Part shown: positions 9,301 through 18,675 of the stretch, in pieces
How positions within the stretch are numbered: the first letter of the stretch is position 1
How the letters are laid out: every line of letters begins with the position of its first letter
Translations under genes and position numbers: made by a program
Notes under the pieces: generated by a model
What the model saw: only the letters and a program-made list of their open reading frames with translations
Told to the model about the DNA's origin: nothing
The model's database searches: none
Source of the DNA: Lucinisca nassula
Lineage: Eukaryota; Mollusca; Bivalvia; Lucinida; Lucinidae
Length of the DNA stretch: 64,000 bases
Assembly: GCA_963580285.1 (NCBI GenBank)
Contig: OY757024.1
Coordinates: 124,558,045 to 124,622,044 of the forward strand
Direction: 5' to 3'

Positions 9301-10450
9301 TGGGTGAAGGTGGGTGTTCATCAAGGCTCAATTCTCAGCCCACTGCTTTTCATCATTGTTCTTGAAGCCTTGTCATGCGAGTTCTGCTCTGGAGTCCCTT
9401 GGGAGGACCTGTATGCTGATGACCTTGTCATCATAGCTGAATCCCTTGAGGAATGTGTCAGGAGGCTCTTAACTTGGAAAGACGCAATGGAGGCGAAAGG
9501 GCTGAGAGTGAATGCAGGAAAGACAAAGATCATGATCTGTGGTACAGGTCTGGACCTCCTGCAGAGTACAGCCCAGTACCCATGCGCTGTATGTCGCACT
9601 GGAGTGGGCAGCAACAGTATCTTTTGTAATGGCTGCAAGTTCTGGGTGCACAAGAAATGCAGTGGGCTCAAGTGCTTGATAGAGGACCCTGATTACAGGT
9701 GTACACGGTGCCAAGGAACTGCACGCCTCTTAGATGGCAGACCACAGAGAAAAGTCCCAGTCGGATCCGACAAGCTGGAGGTTGTAGCTTACTTTTGCTA
9801 CCTAGGTGATATGCTCTCAGCAGCGGGTGGTTGCGACCTTTCAACCACATCACATGTGAAAACAGCCTGGAAGAAATTCAAGGAGTTGCTACCAGTTCTC
9901 TCTTCCTGCCACCTCTCGTTTAAGACACATGGCCGTGTGTACAGCTCTTGTGTGCGAAGCACAATGCTCCATGCCAGTGAGACATGGCCATTGACAAAGC
10001 CAAACCTCTTATGTCTTCAGCGGAATGACAGGGCAATGATCAGACAGATCTGCAATGTCAAGCCACAGGACGCTGTCACCATCAAGTCCAGTGAGTTACT
10101 TGAGCGTCTTGGCATTGAGGACCTGGACCTCATCCTGAAAGAAAGAAGGCTCCACTGATATGGACATGTGGAATGCTCCAACGGTGCCGTAAAGACTGCC
10201 TGTGACACAGGTACTTGGAAAGCGGGAGCCTGGAAGGCCAAAGATGACCTTGAAGCAGCTGACAGAAAGAGATTGCAGAGAATGGAAGCTCTCTGCTATT
10301 GATCCTCATGATAGACAAGCCTGGAGATCTGGTGTAAGATCTGCCATGTGTGCAGCAAGCCAGCTACCTGGAAGGGGGCCCACTTAAGTGGACATTGCCC
10401 CTGTACCTGTACATTAATAAAAAATCCATTGATGATGATGATGATGATCA
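9301..10450 (+). mobile_element. 5'-truncated LINE with RT C-terminus and zinc-finger insert (degenerate)
   Basis: An open frame at 9304-10158 starts in the middle of a reverse transcriptase: VGVHQGSILSPLLF (motif B region) then LYADDLVIIAES (motif C, YADD catalytic pair), then a thumb-like region. Between them and CYLGDMLS lies a Cys/His cluster, CAVC…CNGC…HKKC…CTRC, a treble-clef/PHD-like finger typical of a LINE group common in marine animals. At 10156 a TGA replaces a conserved Trp codon, and the C-terminal frame resumes shifted at about 10202-10387 (ERDCREWKL, RSAM). The copy ends in a (GAT)n tail near 10450. It is an inactive 5'-truncated insertion in intron 3. Confidence 0.8.
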
Positions 10451-10886
10451 TGAATGAGCTTATGAAGCCAATGATGCTTTGAACAACTGACCCCAGCTGT
10501 AGTGACATGAAGACTCTGGCCAGACTAGGTTTATGCTGAGTTATTGTTATGAGCCAAGCGAAGCAGAAAAAAAGTAAACAAGCCTTTAAAAAAAAAATTA
10601 CAAAATTTATTGACAACATCTTTTAACTTTAAGCTGTAATAAACAAAAGTGTATTCAGATTTTATCTTTTTTTATTCATCTGTCTACCCTTATCTGATCC
10701 CACAGAATGAGCTTTGAGTCCATAAGAAATAGGCAGTGGCTAGTCGTCCGGTACCGGATGACCAGCCTACAAGTCTGTTTGTCCTGTATCGGACAGTTAG
10801 CCAACCCTAGCAGGATTAGTTAGCCGGGTAGTAAGGTTTAGCCTCTCATTGCATACGGGGAAATGCTGTGTCCCGGCTCAAAATGT

Positions 10887-11438
10887 TGTTACGAGCCAGG
10901 CGTAGCAGAAAGAAAAAGCAAACAAGCCTTTTGGAAAATCTTAACAAAATTTATTTACAAGTTAACTTTAACCTGTAGAAGTAAGAAAATTAAATGTACT
11001 TAGCTCTGTTATGAAATATCCTGAATGAATCTATTTTCCTTGATCCCACAGAATTCACAGTCCAAAATGAAAAGTAATATCCTTTAACAATCAAACACAG
11101 AATTTAGAAATAACTTTTCTTCTAAGCCCAAACTTGAAACTCCAAAGTCTGACTCAATGAGAAAAATCAAGCTCTTTTATAGACCCTAAGATTTCTCTAG
11201 AACATTCCAGAGGGCTGTGGAATAAGATGAGGTAATTTTCTAAAAATAATGCAACCTGAACTTTCTGGAAGGTTCTGAAGTACTTTTCCTTGTAAACATG
11301 TTGTTTACAAAAATGAAATTAATCTGTGACTCAGTTTTCTAGAATCTTCTATAAGAAGATTAACAAGATATTTATAGCACTATTAGTTCACAGTGGGGTG
11401 AAAGTGGGAATCAGAAAAATAAATTCTTATGCATAACA
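10887..11438 (-). repeat. 3' LTR of the Gmr1-like element
   Basis: 552 bp, identical by eye to 15981-16532. In element sense it starts TGTTATGCATAAG and ends GGCTCGTAACA. A TATAAAAG box is at 11174-11181 and an AATAAA-type signal at about 10944-10949, both in element sense. The flanking purine tract lies at 11439-11455. Confidence 0.9.
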
Positions 11439-11455
11439 CTCCCCCTCTTCGAGGA
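11439..11455 (-). other. Polypurine tract of the Gmr1-like element
   Basis: In element sense, CTCGAAGAGGGGGAG immediately precedes the TG of the 3' LTR, as required for plus-strand DNA priming. Confidence 0.75.
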
Positions 11456-11583
11456 AAAGAAAGATTTATGTAATAAAGCTTTCTTTTGCTTTAAGATTAA
11501 TAAAATATTGAACATAGCATATACAATTACATGTATCCACAATCCACTGCAGTATGAAAGAAAAACACAATTCCTGACACTGC

Positions 11584-11830
11584 TCAAGCTCTTGAAAGGG
11601 CATCAGGGATAATGTTATCTCTCCCCCTAATATGTCTTATGTCTAAATTATACTCTTGTAGCATGAGACTCCACCTGAGCAACCGCTGATTTTTGTTTTT
11701 CATTTTGTGTATGAAAGTCAGTGGATTGTGATCACTGAAAACAACAATCGGTGCAGTAGTAGGGGTAAGATAAACTTCGAAATGTTGCAGAGTGATTCTT
11801 GCTCTGCATCTGTCTATGTTCGAGAATTAA
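11584..11830 (-). pseudogene. RNase H C-terminal remnant of the Gmr1-like element
   Basis: Minus-strand translation gives TLQHFEVYLTPTTAPIVV then FSDHNPLTFIHKMKNKNQRL, LRWSLMLQEYNLDI, and NIIPDALSRA before a stop. These are the end of a Ty3/gypsy RNase H (SDHNPL and DALSR motifs). It follows the truncated RT in another frame, showing the order INT-RT-RH and an internal deletion of roughly 400-500 residues. A WSSP-type RT block is visible in a shifted frame near 11895. Confidence 0.8.
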
Positions 11831-11843
11831 TCCTTCTAAGAGC

Positions 11844-14800
11844 CTATAAACATTTTTGTCCTTTCTTGTTCTGGTATAAGAATACTAGGAGAACTCCATT
11901 CCAGTCATTGTCCAGCAAATACTGAATTTCTTCTTTAAGATTTTTCTGTTTTATAGGATTCATCCTGTATAGGTGTTGTTTTACAGGTTTGGAACCATTT
12001 ATGTCCACATCGTGAAATATTTTGTCTGTCCGTGTTGGAATGTCAGGAAATAAGTGTCCATATTCAAAAATCAGCTGTTTCAGTTCATTCCGCTGATTTG
12101 GCTCTAGATGTGACAGTTTCTGGTCAAGATTCCGTAGAATGTCAGAATTCTGAAGTTTTGATGATGTGGGATCCGACTTCACTGAATTAATATCCTCACA
12201 GTCATTGTCACATGAATTAAGTGGAACAGAGCTAACTAGATTGACTGATGTTAAAGATGTATTGTCCCTATCAATGTATTCCTTAAGCATGTTAATATGA
12301 CATAGCTGCTTTAGCTTGCGCCTCCCAGGAGTGTTTATTATGTAATTTACGTCACTGATCTTTTTGTCTACAGTGTATGGACCATAATACCTGGCCTGCA
12401 ACGATTTTCCTGGAATAGGCAAAAGAGCTAGTACCTTATCACCTGGTTTAAAATTCCTTTCTTTTGTCCCTATGTCATATAGCTGTTTCATTTTCCTTTG
12501 GGCTGACTGAAGATTGGTCCGAGCAGCCTCACAAGCTTTTGAAAGTCTAGTTTTGAAATCAGACACATACTGAAGTAAATTCAGGGAGGTGTCATCATTG
12601 GAGAGAAATTTCTCTTTGAGAAGTTTCAAAGGACCACGAACAGTATGACCAAATACTAATTCAAATGGACTGAAGCCAAGAGATTCTTGCACAGATTCTC
12701 TAACAGCAAATAAAAGGAGATGGATGCCTTCATCCCAATCCTTCTCTGTGTCAAAGCAATATGATCTTATCATGTTTTTCAATGTTTGATGGAATCTTTC
12801 AAGGGCGCCTTGACTTTCAGGATGATAGGCCGATGACTTATACTGTACAATGCCAAGTTCATGCATTACTTGTTGAAATATTCCAGACATAAAATTTGAG
12901 CCTTGGTCTGACTGAATAGATTTAGGAAGCCCAACAAATGTGAAAAACTTCACTAAGGCCTTGACGATTGTCTTAGTTTTGATATTTCTTAAAGGAATGG
13001 CTTCAGGAAAACGTGTGGAAGCACACATAATGGTCAAAAGATATTCACAGCCGGACTTTGTTCTGGGCAAGGGACCCACACAGTCTATAATTATTCGACT
13101 GAAAGGTTCATCAAAAGCAGGTATAGGCTGCAAATGAGCCTTAGGTATAGTCTGATTGGGTTTTCCTACCATTTGGCATGTATGACAGGACCTACAATGC
13201 TGAGAAACATCTGATTTTAACCCAGGCCAGTAAAAATGATTAAGAATCTTGTGATAGGTTTTATTTACACCTAAATGTCCTGACATGGGAGTTTCATGTG
13301 CCAAGTTTAATATTTCAGGACGGTAAATCCGTGGAACCACTATCTGATGGTTGACAGTCCACTCGTCTTCTGCTGAGACGTCTGGTGGACGCCATTTTCT
13401 CATAAGAATGTCATTTTTGACATAATAACAGACTGGGACCTGAGATACTTCCTGCTCATCTAAGGCCCTTTCAAATAAAGGCGAAATTTCAGGATCCTTA
13501 TGCTGTTCTATAGCTAGTTGAGACCCAGACATTATGTCATGGCCTAGATCTAAAGATGAGTTATTCTCATGAAAATCTGTCTGCTTATCAGGCAGGCTTG
13601 AAGACAGAGACCTTGTTATCTCATCATTAAAAGACTGACCCAAAAAGGTATCAGTTAAATCAAAATCCTGTTTCCCATCAGTTTGCTTGGCCTTACGTGC
13701 CATCGCCCTTGTGACTGCACAAGACGGATAAAGATCAGGAATTTCCTGCTCAATGGGATCAGGCGGTTGGTCTATGCAAGGATTAGTAGTCAAAAGTGGG
13801 TTTACCACAACCTTATCTCCAGCTAAGTCATTGCCTAGCAAAAAATGAACACCTTTAAAAGGTAAAGAAGGTCTAATACCAACAGCCACTGAACCGGATA
13901 CCAAGTCTGATGACAAATAAACGTTATGGAGCGGAACATTAACAAATCCACATTCCACACCCTGAATAAGGACACTTTGGCCCAAAGAAGTCTTCTCAGA
14001 AAAAGGCAGAGTATCTGCTAGAATAAGAGATTGAGAAGCTCCGGTATCTCGTAAGATTTTAATAGGGGTAGGATGGGCATAACTGTCACCATTTAGTGAC
14101 ACAAAACCATCTGATAAGAATGGTTCATAAATCTCCATAACCGAATCAGTCTCAGATAATTTGATATCAGAAAGAGTTTCCTCCCTTACACAAGACTGTG
14201 GTTTTGGCCTTATAGAAGTCAAGCCTGTAGGCTTAAGTTCCTCTTGTCTTTCTCTTTCTTTCCTTCGCTTTAATTTTAAACACTCAGAGATCAAATGACC
14301 TGTATTTTTACAATAATAACAAACTACTTGAGATTGAGATAAGGGATGATTCTGGTCTTTGTTTTCACCAGAAGGTTTGGGAAAATTTGGGCTTCTGTTT
14401 TCACCAGAAGGTTTGGAAGGATTCTGGCTTTTATTTTCACCAGAAAGTTTGGGCATAGTACTAGATGTATGGCTATAACTACCAGAAGGATTACTGGGAT
14501 AGAATCTTGGACCTGTCTGTGGATTATAAGGTTTTCGAGGATAAGGCCTGTTCACAAATGAGACTTTATGAGTCAAAGCATAATCATCTGCCAAACGAGA
14601 AGCTTCCTCCAAAGTTTCAACCTGTTTCTCATCGAGAAAAGATTTAATGTCTGAATTTATGCACCATTTGAACTCTTCAACAAGGACAAGTTGTCTAAGT
14701 TTGTCATGATCAGAGCCTACTTTTTTAGAAGAAAACCACCTATCAAATAGCTGTTCTTTGGTTCGAGCAAATTCTACATGGGTCTGGGAAATTTCTTTTT

Positions 14801-15662
14801 TGCAATTCCTAAATTTCTGCCTGTAAGCCTCAGGGACCAACTCATATGCCTTAAGAATAAGCTCCTTGACCAGATCATAGTCTGAGCTTTGCTCGACAGT
14901 CAGCTGAGTGTAAATGTCTCGAGCCTTTCCGACAACAACGCTTTGCAAAAGTAAGGTCCAATGCTCTTTTGGCCATTTTAAATTTTCTGCAACCTTTTCG
15001 AAATGCAAAAAATACTTATCTACCTCTTTTTCCTGAAATGGGGGAACTAATCTGATATGCTTTGTGGCATCAAAGTAACTACCAGAGTCAAAAACAGGGG
15101 TAGGTTTCACCCTATCTTGACCCTGGAGTTCCAGTTCCTTCATCTTTAATTGAAAATGCCATTTTTCTCTTTCTATTTCAAGTCGCTCTTCTTTTTCTAA
15201 TTTTTGTTTCTGAAAGCGTTCCTCCATTTCTCTTTTTTCCCTCTCCATTTCTCTTTGTTTTTCCTTCTCTCTTTCTTCCATTTCTAATCTTTCCATCTGC
15301 ATTTGTCTCTGCATTTCTCTTTCTTTTTCCTTCTCTCTTTCTTCCATTTCTCTTTGCTTTTCATTCTCTCTTTCTTCCATTTCTAATCTGAACTTCTCTA
15401 ATTCAATTTGCCTTCCTATTTCAATTTGTCTCATTTGTAATTCAGTATGTGAAACCATAATGAGAGACAAAGCAGATGGATCGAAAAGTTCTTCATCAAC
15501 AAAAAACTGCACCAAAATATTCTTAATTTCATGCTTCTTCATGCTTGTTTTGACAGCAGTGACCCCATAATTGGAAGCAATATCTAACAAATCTGTCCTT
15601 TTGGCCAGATTAAACAACTCCTGAGTAGGCTGAGCCAAAAAGCTTCTCAAATCAAACGACAT
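11844..15662 (-). CDS. Gag-protease-integrase polyprotein with truncated RT (Gmr1-like)
   Basis: A 1272-codon frame without stops. A charged coiled coil (about residues 75-185, Glu/Arg/Lys/Met-rich) precedes a capsid region (about 200-385). The capsid's second half resembles the SCAN domain (pattern YRQKFRN…FARTKEQLFDRW…LRQLVLVEEF). A zinc knuckle CYYCKNTGHLISEC is near 446-459. A protease motif DTGAS is near 537. The integrase zinc site is H-x4-5-H…C-x2-C at about 788-825, and the catalytic D, D, E are near 859, 918 and 954 with 35 residues between the last two. The protein then enters the RT N-terminal region (KQHLYRMNP, near 1235) and stops early after a short deletion and frameshift. Confidence 0.9.
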   Translation of the reverse strand: MSFDLRSFLAQPTQELFNLAKRTDLLDIASNYGVTAVKTSMKKHEIKNILVQFFVDEELFDPSALSLIMVSHTELQMRQIEIGRQIELEKFRLEMEERENEKQREMEEREKEKEREMQRQMQMERLEMEEREKEKQREMEREKREMEERFQKQKLEKEERLEIEREKWHFQLKMKELELQGQDRVKPTPVFDSGSYFDATKHIRLVPPFQEKEVDKYFLHFEKVAENLKWPKEHWTLLLQSVVVGKARDIYTQLTVEQSSDYDLVKELILKAYELVPEAYRQKFRNCKKEISQTHVEFARTKEQLFDRWFSSKKVGSDHDKLRQLVLVEEFKWCINSDIKSFLDEKQVETLEEASRLADDYALTHKVSFVNRPYPRKPYNPQTGPRFYPSNPSGSYSHTSSTMPKLSGENKSQNPSKPSGENRSPNFPKPSGENKDQNHPLSQSQVVCYYCKNTGHLISECLKLKRRKERERQEELKPTGLTSIRPKPQSCVREETLSDIKLSETDSVMEIYEPFLSDGFVSLNGDSYAHPTPIKILRDTGASQSLILADTLPFSEKTSLGQSVLIQGVECGFVNVPLHNVYLSSDLVSGSVAVGIRPSLPFKGVHFLLGNDLAGDKVVVNPLLTTNPCIDQPPDPIEQEIPDLYPSCAVTRAMARKAKQTDGKQDFDLTDTFLGQSFNDEITRSLSSSLPDKQTDFHENNSSLDLGHDIMSGSQLAIEQHKDPEISPLFERALDEQEVSQVPVCYYVKNDILMRKWRPPDVSAEDEWTVNHQIVVPRIYRPEILNLAHETPMSGHLGVNKTYHKILNHFYWPGLKSDVSQHCRSCHTCQMVGKPNQTIPKAHLQPIPAFDEPFSRIIIDCVGPLPRTKSGCEYLLTIMCASTRFPEAIPLRNIKTKTIVKALVKFFTFVGLPKSIQSDQGSNFMSGIFQQVMHELGIVQYKSSAYHPESQGALERFHQTLKNMIRSYCFDTEKDWDEGIHLLLFAVRESVQESLGFSPFELVFGHTVRGPLKLLKEKFLSNDDTSLNLLQYVSDFKTRLSKACEAARTNLQSAQRKMKQLYDIGTKERNFKPGDKVLALLPIPGKSLQARYYGPYTVDKKISDVNYIINTPGRRKLKQLCHINMLKEYIDRDNTSLTSVNLVSSVPLNSCDNDCEDINSVKSDPTSSKLQNSDILRNLDQKLSHLEPNQRNELKQLIFEYGHLFPDIPTRTDKIFHDVDINGSKPVKQHLYRMNPIKQKNLKEEIQYLLDNDWNGVLLVFLYQNKKGQKCL

Positions 15663-15724
15663 GTTTGCTTTTTGTTTGTTCTATAAAGTATTTATGGCAA
15701 TACAGATTGAGGTTAATTTGACAA

Positions 15725-15726
<2 letters not shown>

Positions 15727-15755
<29 letters not shown>

Positions 15756-15756
15756 G
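15727..15756. repeat. Poly-T run in the Gmr1-like element leader
   Basis: About 29 T (poly-A in element sense) in the untranslated leader between primer site and gag start. Confidence 0.85.
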
Positions 15757-15957
15757 AAATGACAAGCCCGACGAGAATTTCACATGGAATGACAAGTACT
15801 ATTTCACCTGAAATGACAGTTCACATGAAATGACAATCCCCTATATGCCTATAGGGAAATACCAATTCTGTGAAGCAACTGCAAAGTCTATTTGATAAGA
15901 AATAACAATTACCTGCGTCACATGAAATGTCGGTTTTAAAATGCTTAAAATGGTTTT

Positions 15958-15975
15958 ATCCCGGACGAGCCCCCA
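15958..15975 (-). other. Primer binding site, tRNA-Pro
   Basis: On the minus strand this reads TGGGGGCTCGTCCGGGAT, the complement of the 3' end of tRNA-Pro including CCA. The same 18-nt site is used by several retroviruses primed by tRNA-Pro. It lies five bases inside the 5' LTR, as expected. Confidence 0.9.
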
Positions 15976-15980
15976 ATTTC

Positions 15981-16532
15981 TGTTACGAGCCAGGCGTAGC
16001 AGAAAGAAAAAGCAAACAAGCCTTTTGGAAAATCTTAACAAAATTTATTTACAAGTTAACTTTAACCTGTAGAAGTAAGAAAATTAAATGTACTTAGCTC
16101 TGTTATGAAATATCCTGAATGAATCTATTTTCCTTGATCCCACAGAATTCACAGTCCAAAATGAAAAGTAATATCCTTTAACAATCAAACACAGAATTTA
16201 GAAATAACTTTTCTTCTAAGCCCAAACTTGAAACTCCAAAGTCTGACTCAATGAGAAAAATCAAGCTCTTTTATAGACCCTAAGATTTCTCTAGAACATT
16301 CCAGAGGGCTGTGGAATAAGATGAGGTAATTTTCTAAAAATAATGCAACCTGAACTTTCTGGAAGGTTCTGAAGTACTTTTCCTTGTAAACATGTTGTTT
16401 ACAAAAATGAAATTAATCTGTGACTCAGTTTTCTAGAATCTTCTATAAGAAGATTAACAAGATATTTATAGCACTATTAGTTCACAGTGGGGTGAAAGTG
16501 GGAATCAGAAAAATAAATTCTTATGCATAACA
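15981..16532 (-). repeat. 5' LTR of the Gmr1-like element
   Basis: 552 bp, the promoter copy for the minus-strand element. The TATAAAAG box lies at 16268-16275 (element sense), so transcription would start about 30 bp further toward lower coordinates, at roughly 16240. It is followed by five bases and the primer binding site. Confidence 0.9.
16268..16275 (-). promoter_or_regulatory. TATA box in the 5' LTR
   Basis: TATAAAAG in element sense, about 255 bases into the LTR. Its position is consistent with a U3/R boundary around 16240. It is antisense to the host gene. Confidence 0.55.
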
Positions 16533-16807
16533 ATGTAAATACAAATAGCTTTATTACATCATAAAGTGGATACTGTTATATAGCATCCATATGAAATGAG
16601 ATTCTAAAATTTACTACCAGATGGCTAGCCATTCTAACATGAGTTGGCTAGCAGTCTGGTATAGGACAAGCAGACTCGTTGGCTGGTCGTCCAGTACGGG
16701 ACTGGCAGACTCAGAGGCTGGTCTTCAGGTACCGGACGGCTAGCCACTGCCAAAAGAATAGTATACTCAAGCAATCCAACACAGAATTTAGAACGAAATT
16801 TCTTTAC

Positions 16808-17034
16808 TTAACCCATTTTGTTCCAGAAACCCCAAAACGGGTACCCTGGCAAACAGTGCAGGCCCAGATCAGACACTGCAGAACGCGGCGTCTGATCAGG
16901 GCCTACACTGTTGGCAAAGTCCTGCCATTCTCCAAACACATTTCGAAGAAAAGACAACCTGACACCCCTAAATCTCGAAATGGACTCCTGCCATATATAA
17001 GGAGGAAGATTCCATTTGGTACAAAAAAGGTTAA
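16808..17034. mobile_element. MITE family B (TTAA-CCCATTTTGT…), inside the relict LTR
   Basis: TTAACCCATTTTGTTCCAG … TTGGTACAAAAAAGGTTAA. Because the intact LTR nearby shows the uninterrupted sequence, the edges are certain and TTAA is present on both sides. Inverted termini CCCATTTTGTACCA / TGGTACAAAAAGGG. The core palindrome is GCAAACAGTGCAGGCCCAG … CAGGGCCTACACTGTTGGC. Confidence 0.85.
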
Positions 17035-17299
17035 ATACCCAAACTAAAACTATGGAAATTTTAATCCCTTGTATGTAGTAAAGGAACGGTCTGGAATATT
17101 GAAGAATGAAATTACCTCATATGCTAAAAATAATATGATCTGGAAATTTCTGGATTATACTTTAATCCCTTAACTTATAAACAAAATCTGACTCATTTTC
17201 TACAACCTTCCCCTTAAGAAATTAGTAAATAAATGGTACATAAATAACCCAGTGGGGTGAATGTGAGAGTCCGGAAAAAAATCTTATATATAACATTAT

Positions 17300-18092
17300 T
17301 GATCACACCGATATTCTTGTAGGTTTACATTATTCAGTGTTCAATCTAGAATTTGGGGCTTGGGGGCCCTCTGGGCCCAAAGGCCTTGATAAAGGGGGCC
17401 ATTTGTCAATTAAGAGGGTAATAAAAGCATACTATATAAAGTTTTTTGCTGCATGATATAAATGGACACAAAACAAGTTAGACATCACAGACAAAATCTG
17501 TTTTGTCTATCTATCCATCTTCTAATACTGAGTTGGTCACATTTGCTCATTACCTCAGTTAACCAGTACATAGCAATTTGGATAACGTGTCTTGCTCAAG
17601 GACTAAATGCATGTTTTATTCAGGATAGCTTTTTCAGTCCGGTATTTAGCGTTAGCCCCACAGCACACACGAATATGGCGAAAGCCGCCTGGCACACGGC
17701 CGCATCCCGGGTAAACAAAACATCGATTTGGGTTTAAAAAAATAAGAATTGTTACTGGTTAAACAGAGTTATTTTGATTTGGCAACATCATTACATGCGA
17801 TTTGTGATTAACTATATAAATAGTTACCAGACTGCTGAAAAATCACAAGAAAAATGCAAAAATGAACTCAGAAGAAAGTCACTAAATTCTACAGTTGCAC
17901 CCGACGGGCCCATTGAATGATCTCTAGTGTGCCTCTCCTGTATAAAGCAGGCCCAGGGCGCATTGGCGCAGCTTAGATTGAATACTGATTATTGGTTACA
18001 CAGATATTCTTGTAGGTTTACATTATTGGTTACACAGATATTCTTGTAGTTTAAGCCATATGCTAGCTCCGTAATCATAATTTCTGTTGTAG
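17300..18092. other. Intron 3 tail: no gene; small repeats
   Basis: ACCGATATTCTTGTAGGTTT at about 17310 recurs at 17998 and 18029 (ACAGATATTCTTGTAG). Otherwise no recognised repeat or coding domain up to the exon acceptor. Confidence 0.4.
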
Positions 18093-18179
18093 GCTGAAGT
18101 GAAAACAATTTACTCAGTAGAGTACAACTCCTCAATAAGATGGTTGTCTGTTCTACAGCATTTACTGGAAGAAGTACAG
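18093..18179 (+). CDS. NT5DC2/3: NT5DC2/3-like HAD nucleotidase, exon of 29 codons
   Basis: This exon has no long open frame around it and was found by phase and homology. It lies between TTTCTGTTGTAG and a GTACTG donor, phase 0 on both sides, and encodes AEVKTIYSVEYNSSIRWLSV then LQHLLEEVQ. In NT5DC proteins the segment after PELE is a helix of the form E-I-x-I-I-N-T-x-x-Y-x-x-S-L-x-W-x-x-x-L-x-x-L-L-E; spacing and the W, L-x-x-L-L-E pattern agree. Short tandem copies of an intronic motif (GATATTCTTGTAG) lie just before the acceptor. Confidence 0.85.
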
Positions 18180-18195
18180 GTACTGTAATATGCCA

Positions 18196-18454
18196 ATAAA
18201 GGGGAATGGATACCCCTTTCAGATTTTTTCGACATCTTTAAAGGGAGACAGCTTTTGGGACTTCCCTTTTCACTTCTCTTTAAACTCTCTCCCATGAAAA
18301 CTCTCTCCCATGAACAAAGGATCTACTCTTAAAGGAAAGAATTTGCTTCTCAGAAGCAAATTCTTTCCTTTAAATAAGAGTTGACCTCTTTTGACGGGGG
18401 CAAAAATACTTTTGCAGGAGTTACCTCCCCTGAACATGTATCCATTCCCCATAA
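18196..18454. mobile_element. MITE family I, next to the exon at 18093
   Basis: Inverted ends AAAGGGGAATGGATACCCC and GTATCCATTCCCC. Perfect central stem AAGGAAAGAATTTGCTTCT / AGAAGCAAATTCTTTCCTT. It begins only 17 bases after the splice donor at 18180. Confidence 0.7.
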
Positions 18455-18675
18455 TGGTTGCACCTGACATTAAGAAAAAAACAAAAACAAAAAAAACTAG
18501 AGATTTGTCCAAACGAAATGGATGCCCCCACCTGGTAGCCCAAGTAAGAAAACTTGCAAATGGCTAATGCCATCTCAGAGTCAGATGCAGACAGAGTTAG
18601 ATGTATTCACCTTGTATGCATTATCTGCTGGTTCTTAGTCTGAAGGTTATCAGTGTTGGAAAAACAGTGTTGGAA

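Larger units (their letters stand above)
10887..16532 (-). mobile_element. Gmr1-like LTR retrotransposon with deleted RT/RNase H (nonautonomous)
   Basis: A 5646-bp element read on the minus strand. Two 552-bp LTRs appear identical by eye, with TG…CA ends and a 4-bp ATGT target duplication (10883-10886, 16533-16536). It has an 18-nt primer site matching the tRNA-Pro 3' end and a purine tract beside the 3' LTR. The coding order is gag, protease, integrase, then the start of RT, then an RNase H tail; integrase before RT is the hallmark of the Gmr1-like group, not usual gypsy. Most of RT and half of RNase H are missing. Identical LTRs imply recent insertion, probably mobilised in trans. Confidence 0.88.
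10732..16751. mobile_element. Inverted-repeat DNA element, interrupted by the LTR retrotransposon
   Basis: Left arm 10732-10882 and right arm 16537-16751 are inverted: GGCAGTGGCTAGTCGTCCGG opens the left side and the reverse complement of CGGACGGCTAGCCACTGCC closes the right. Each arm contains repeats of a GGCTGGTCGTCC-type motif, with one extra unit on the right. Without the inserted retrotransposon the element would be about 0.37 kb, a MITE. Flanks AAGAAATA and AAAGAATA look like an imperfect 8-bp target duplication, which would fit a hAT-type element (tentative). Confidence 0.7.
10541..17299 (-). mobile_element. Relict solo LTR of the same retrotransposon family, split by later insertions
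   Basis: Diverged copy of the 552-bp LTR found at 10887 and 15981. It begins TGTTATGAGCCAAGCG at 10545 and ends …CTTATATATAACA at 17295, flanked by TTAT on both sides (10541-10544 and 17296-17299), a 4-bp target duplication. Pieces 10545-10731, 16752-16807 and 17035-17295 join to one LTR. They are separated by an inverted-repeat DNA element (10732-16751, itself holding the full retrotransposon) and by a TTAA-flanked MITE (16808-17034). No internal coding remains between pieces of this older copy, so it was a solo LTR before the later insertions. Confidence 0.8.

Noticed and set aside
12940..14647. Plus-strand open frames inside the Gmr1-like element
   Set aside because: Antisense shadows of the gag-integrase frame.
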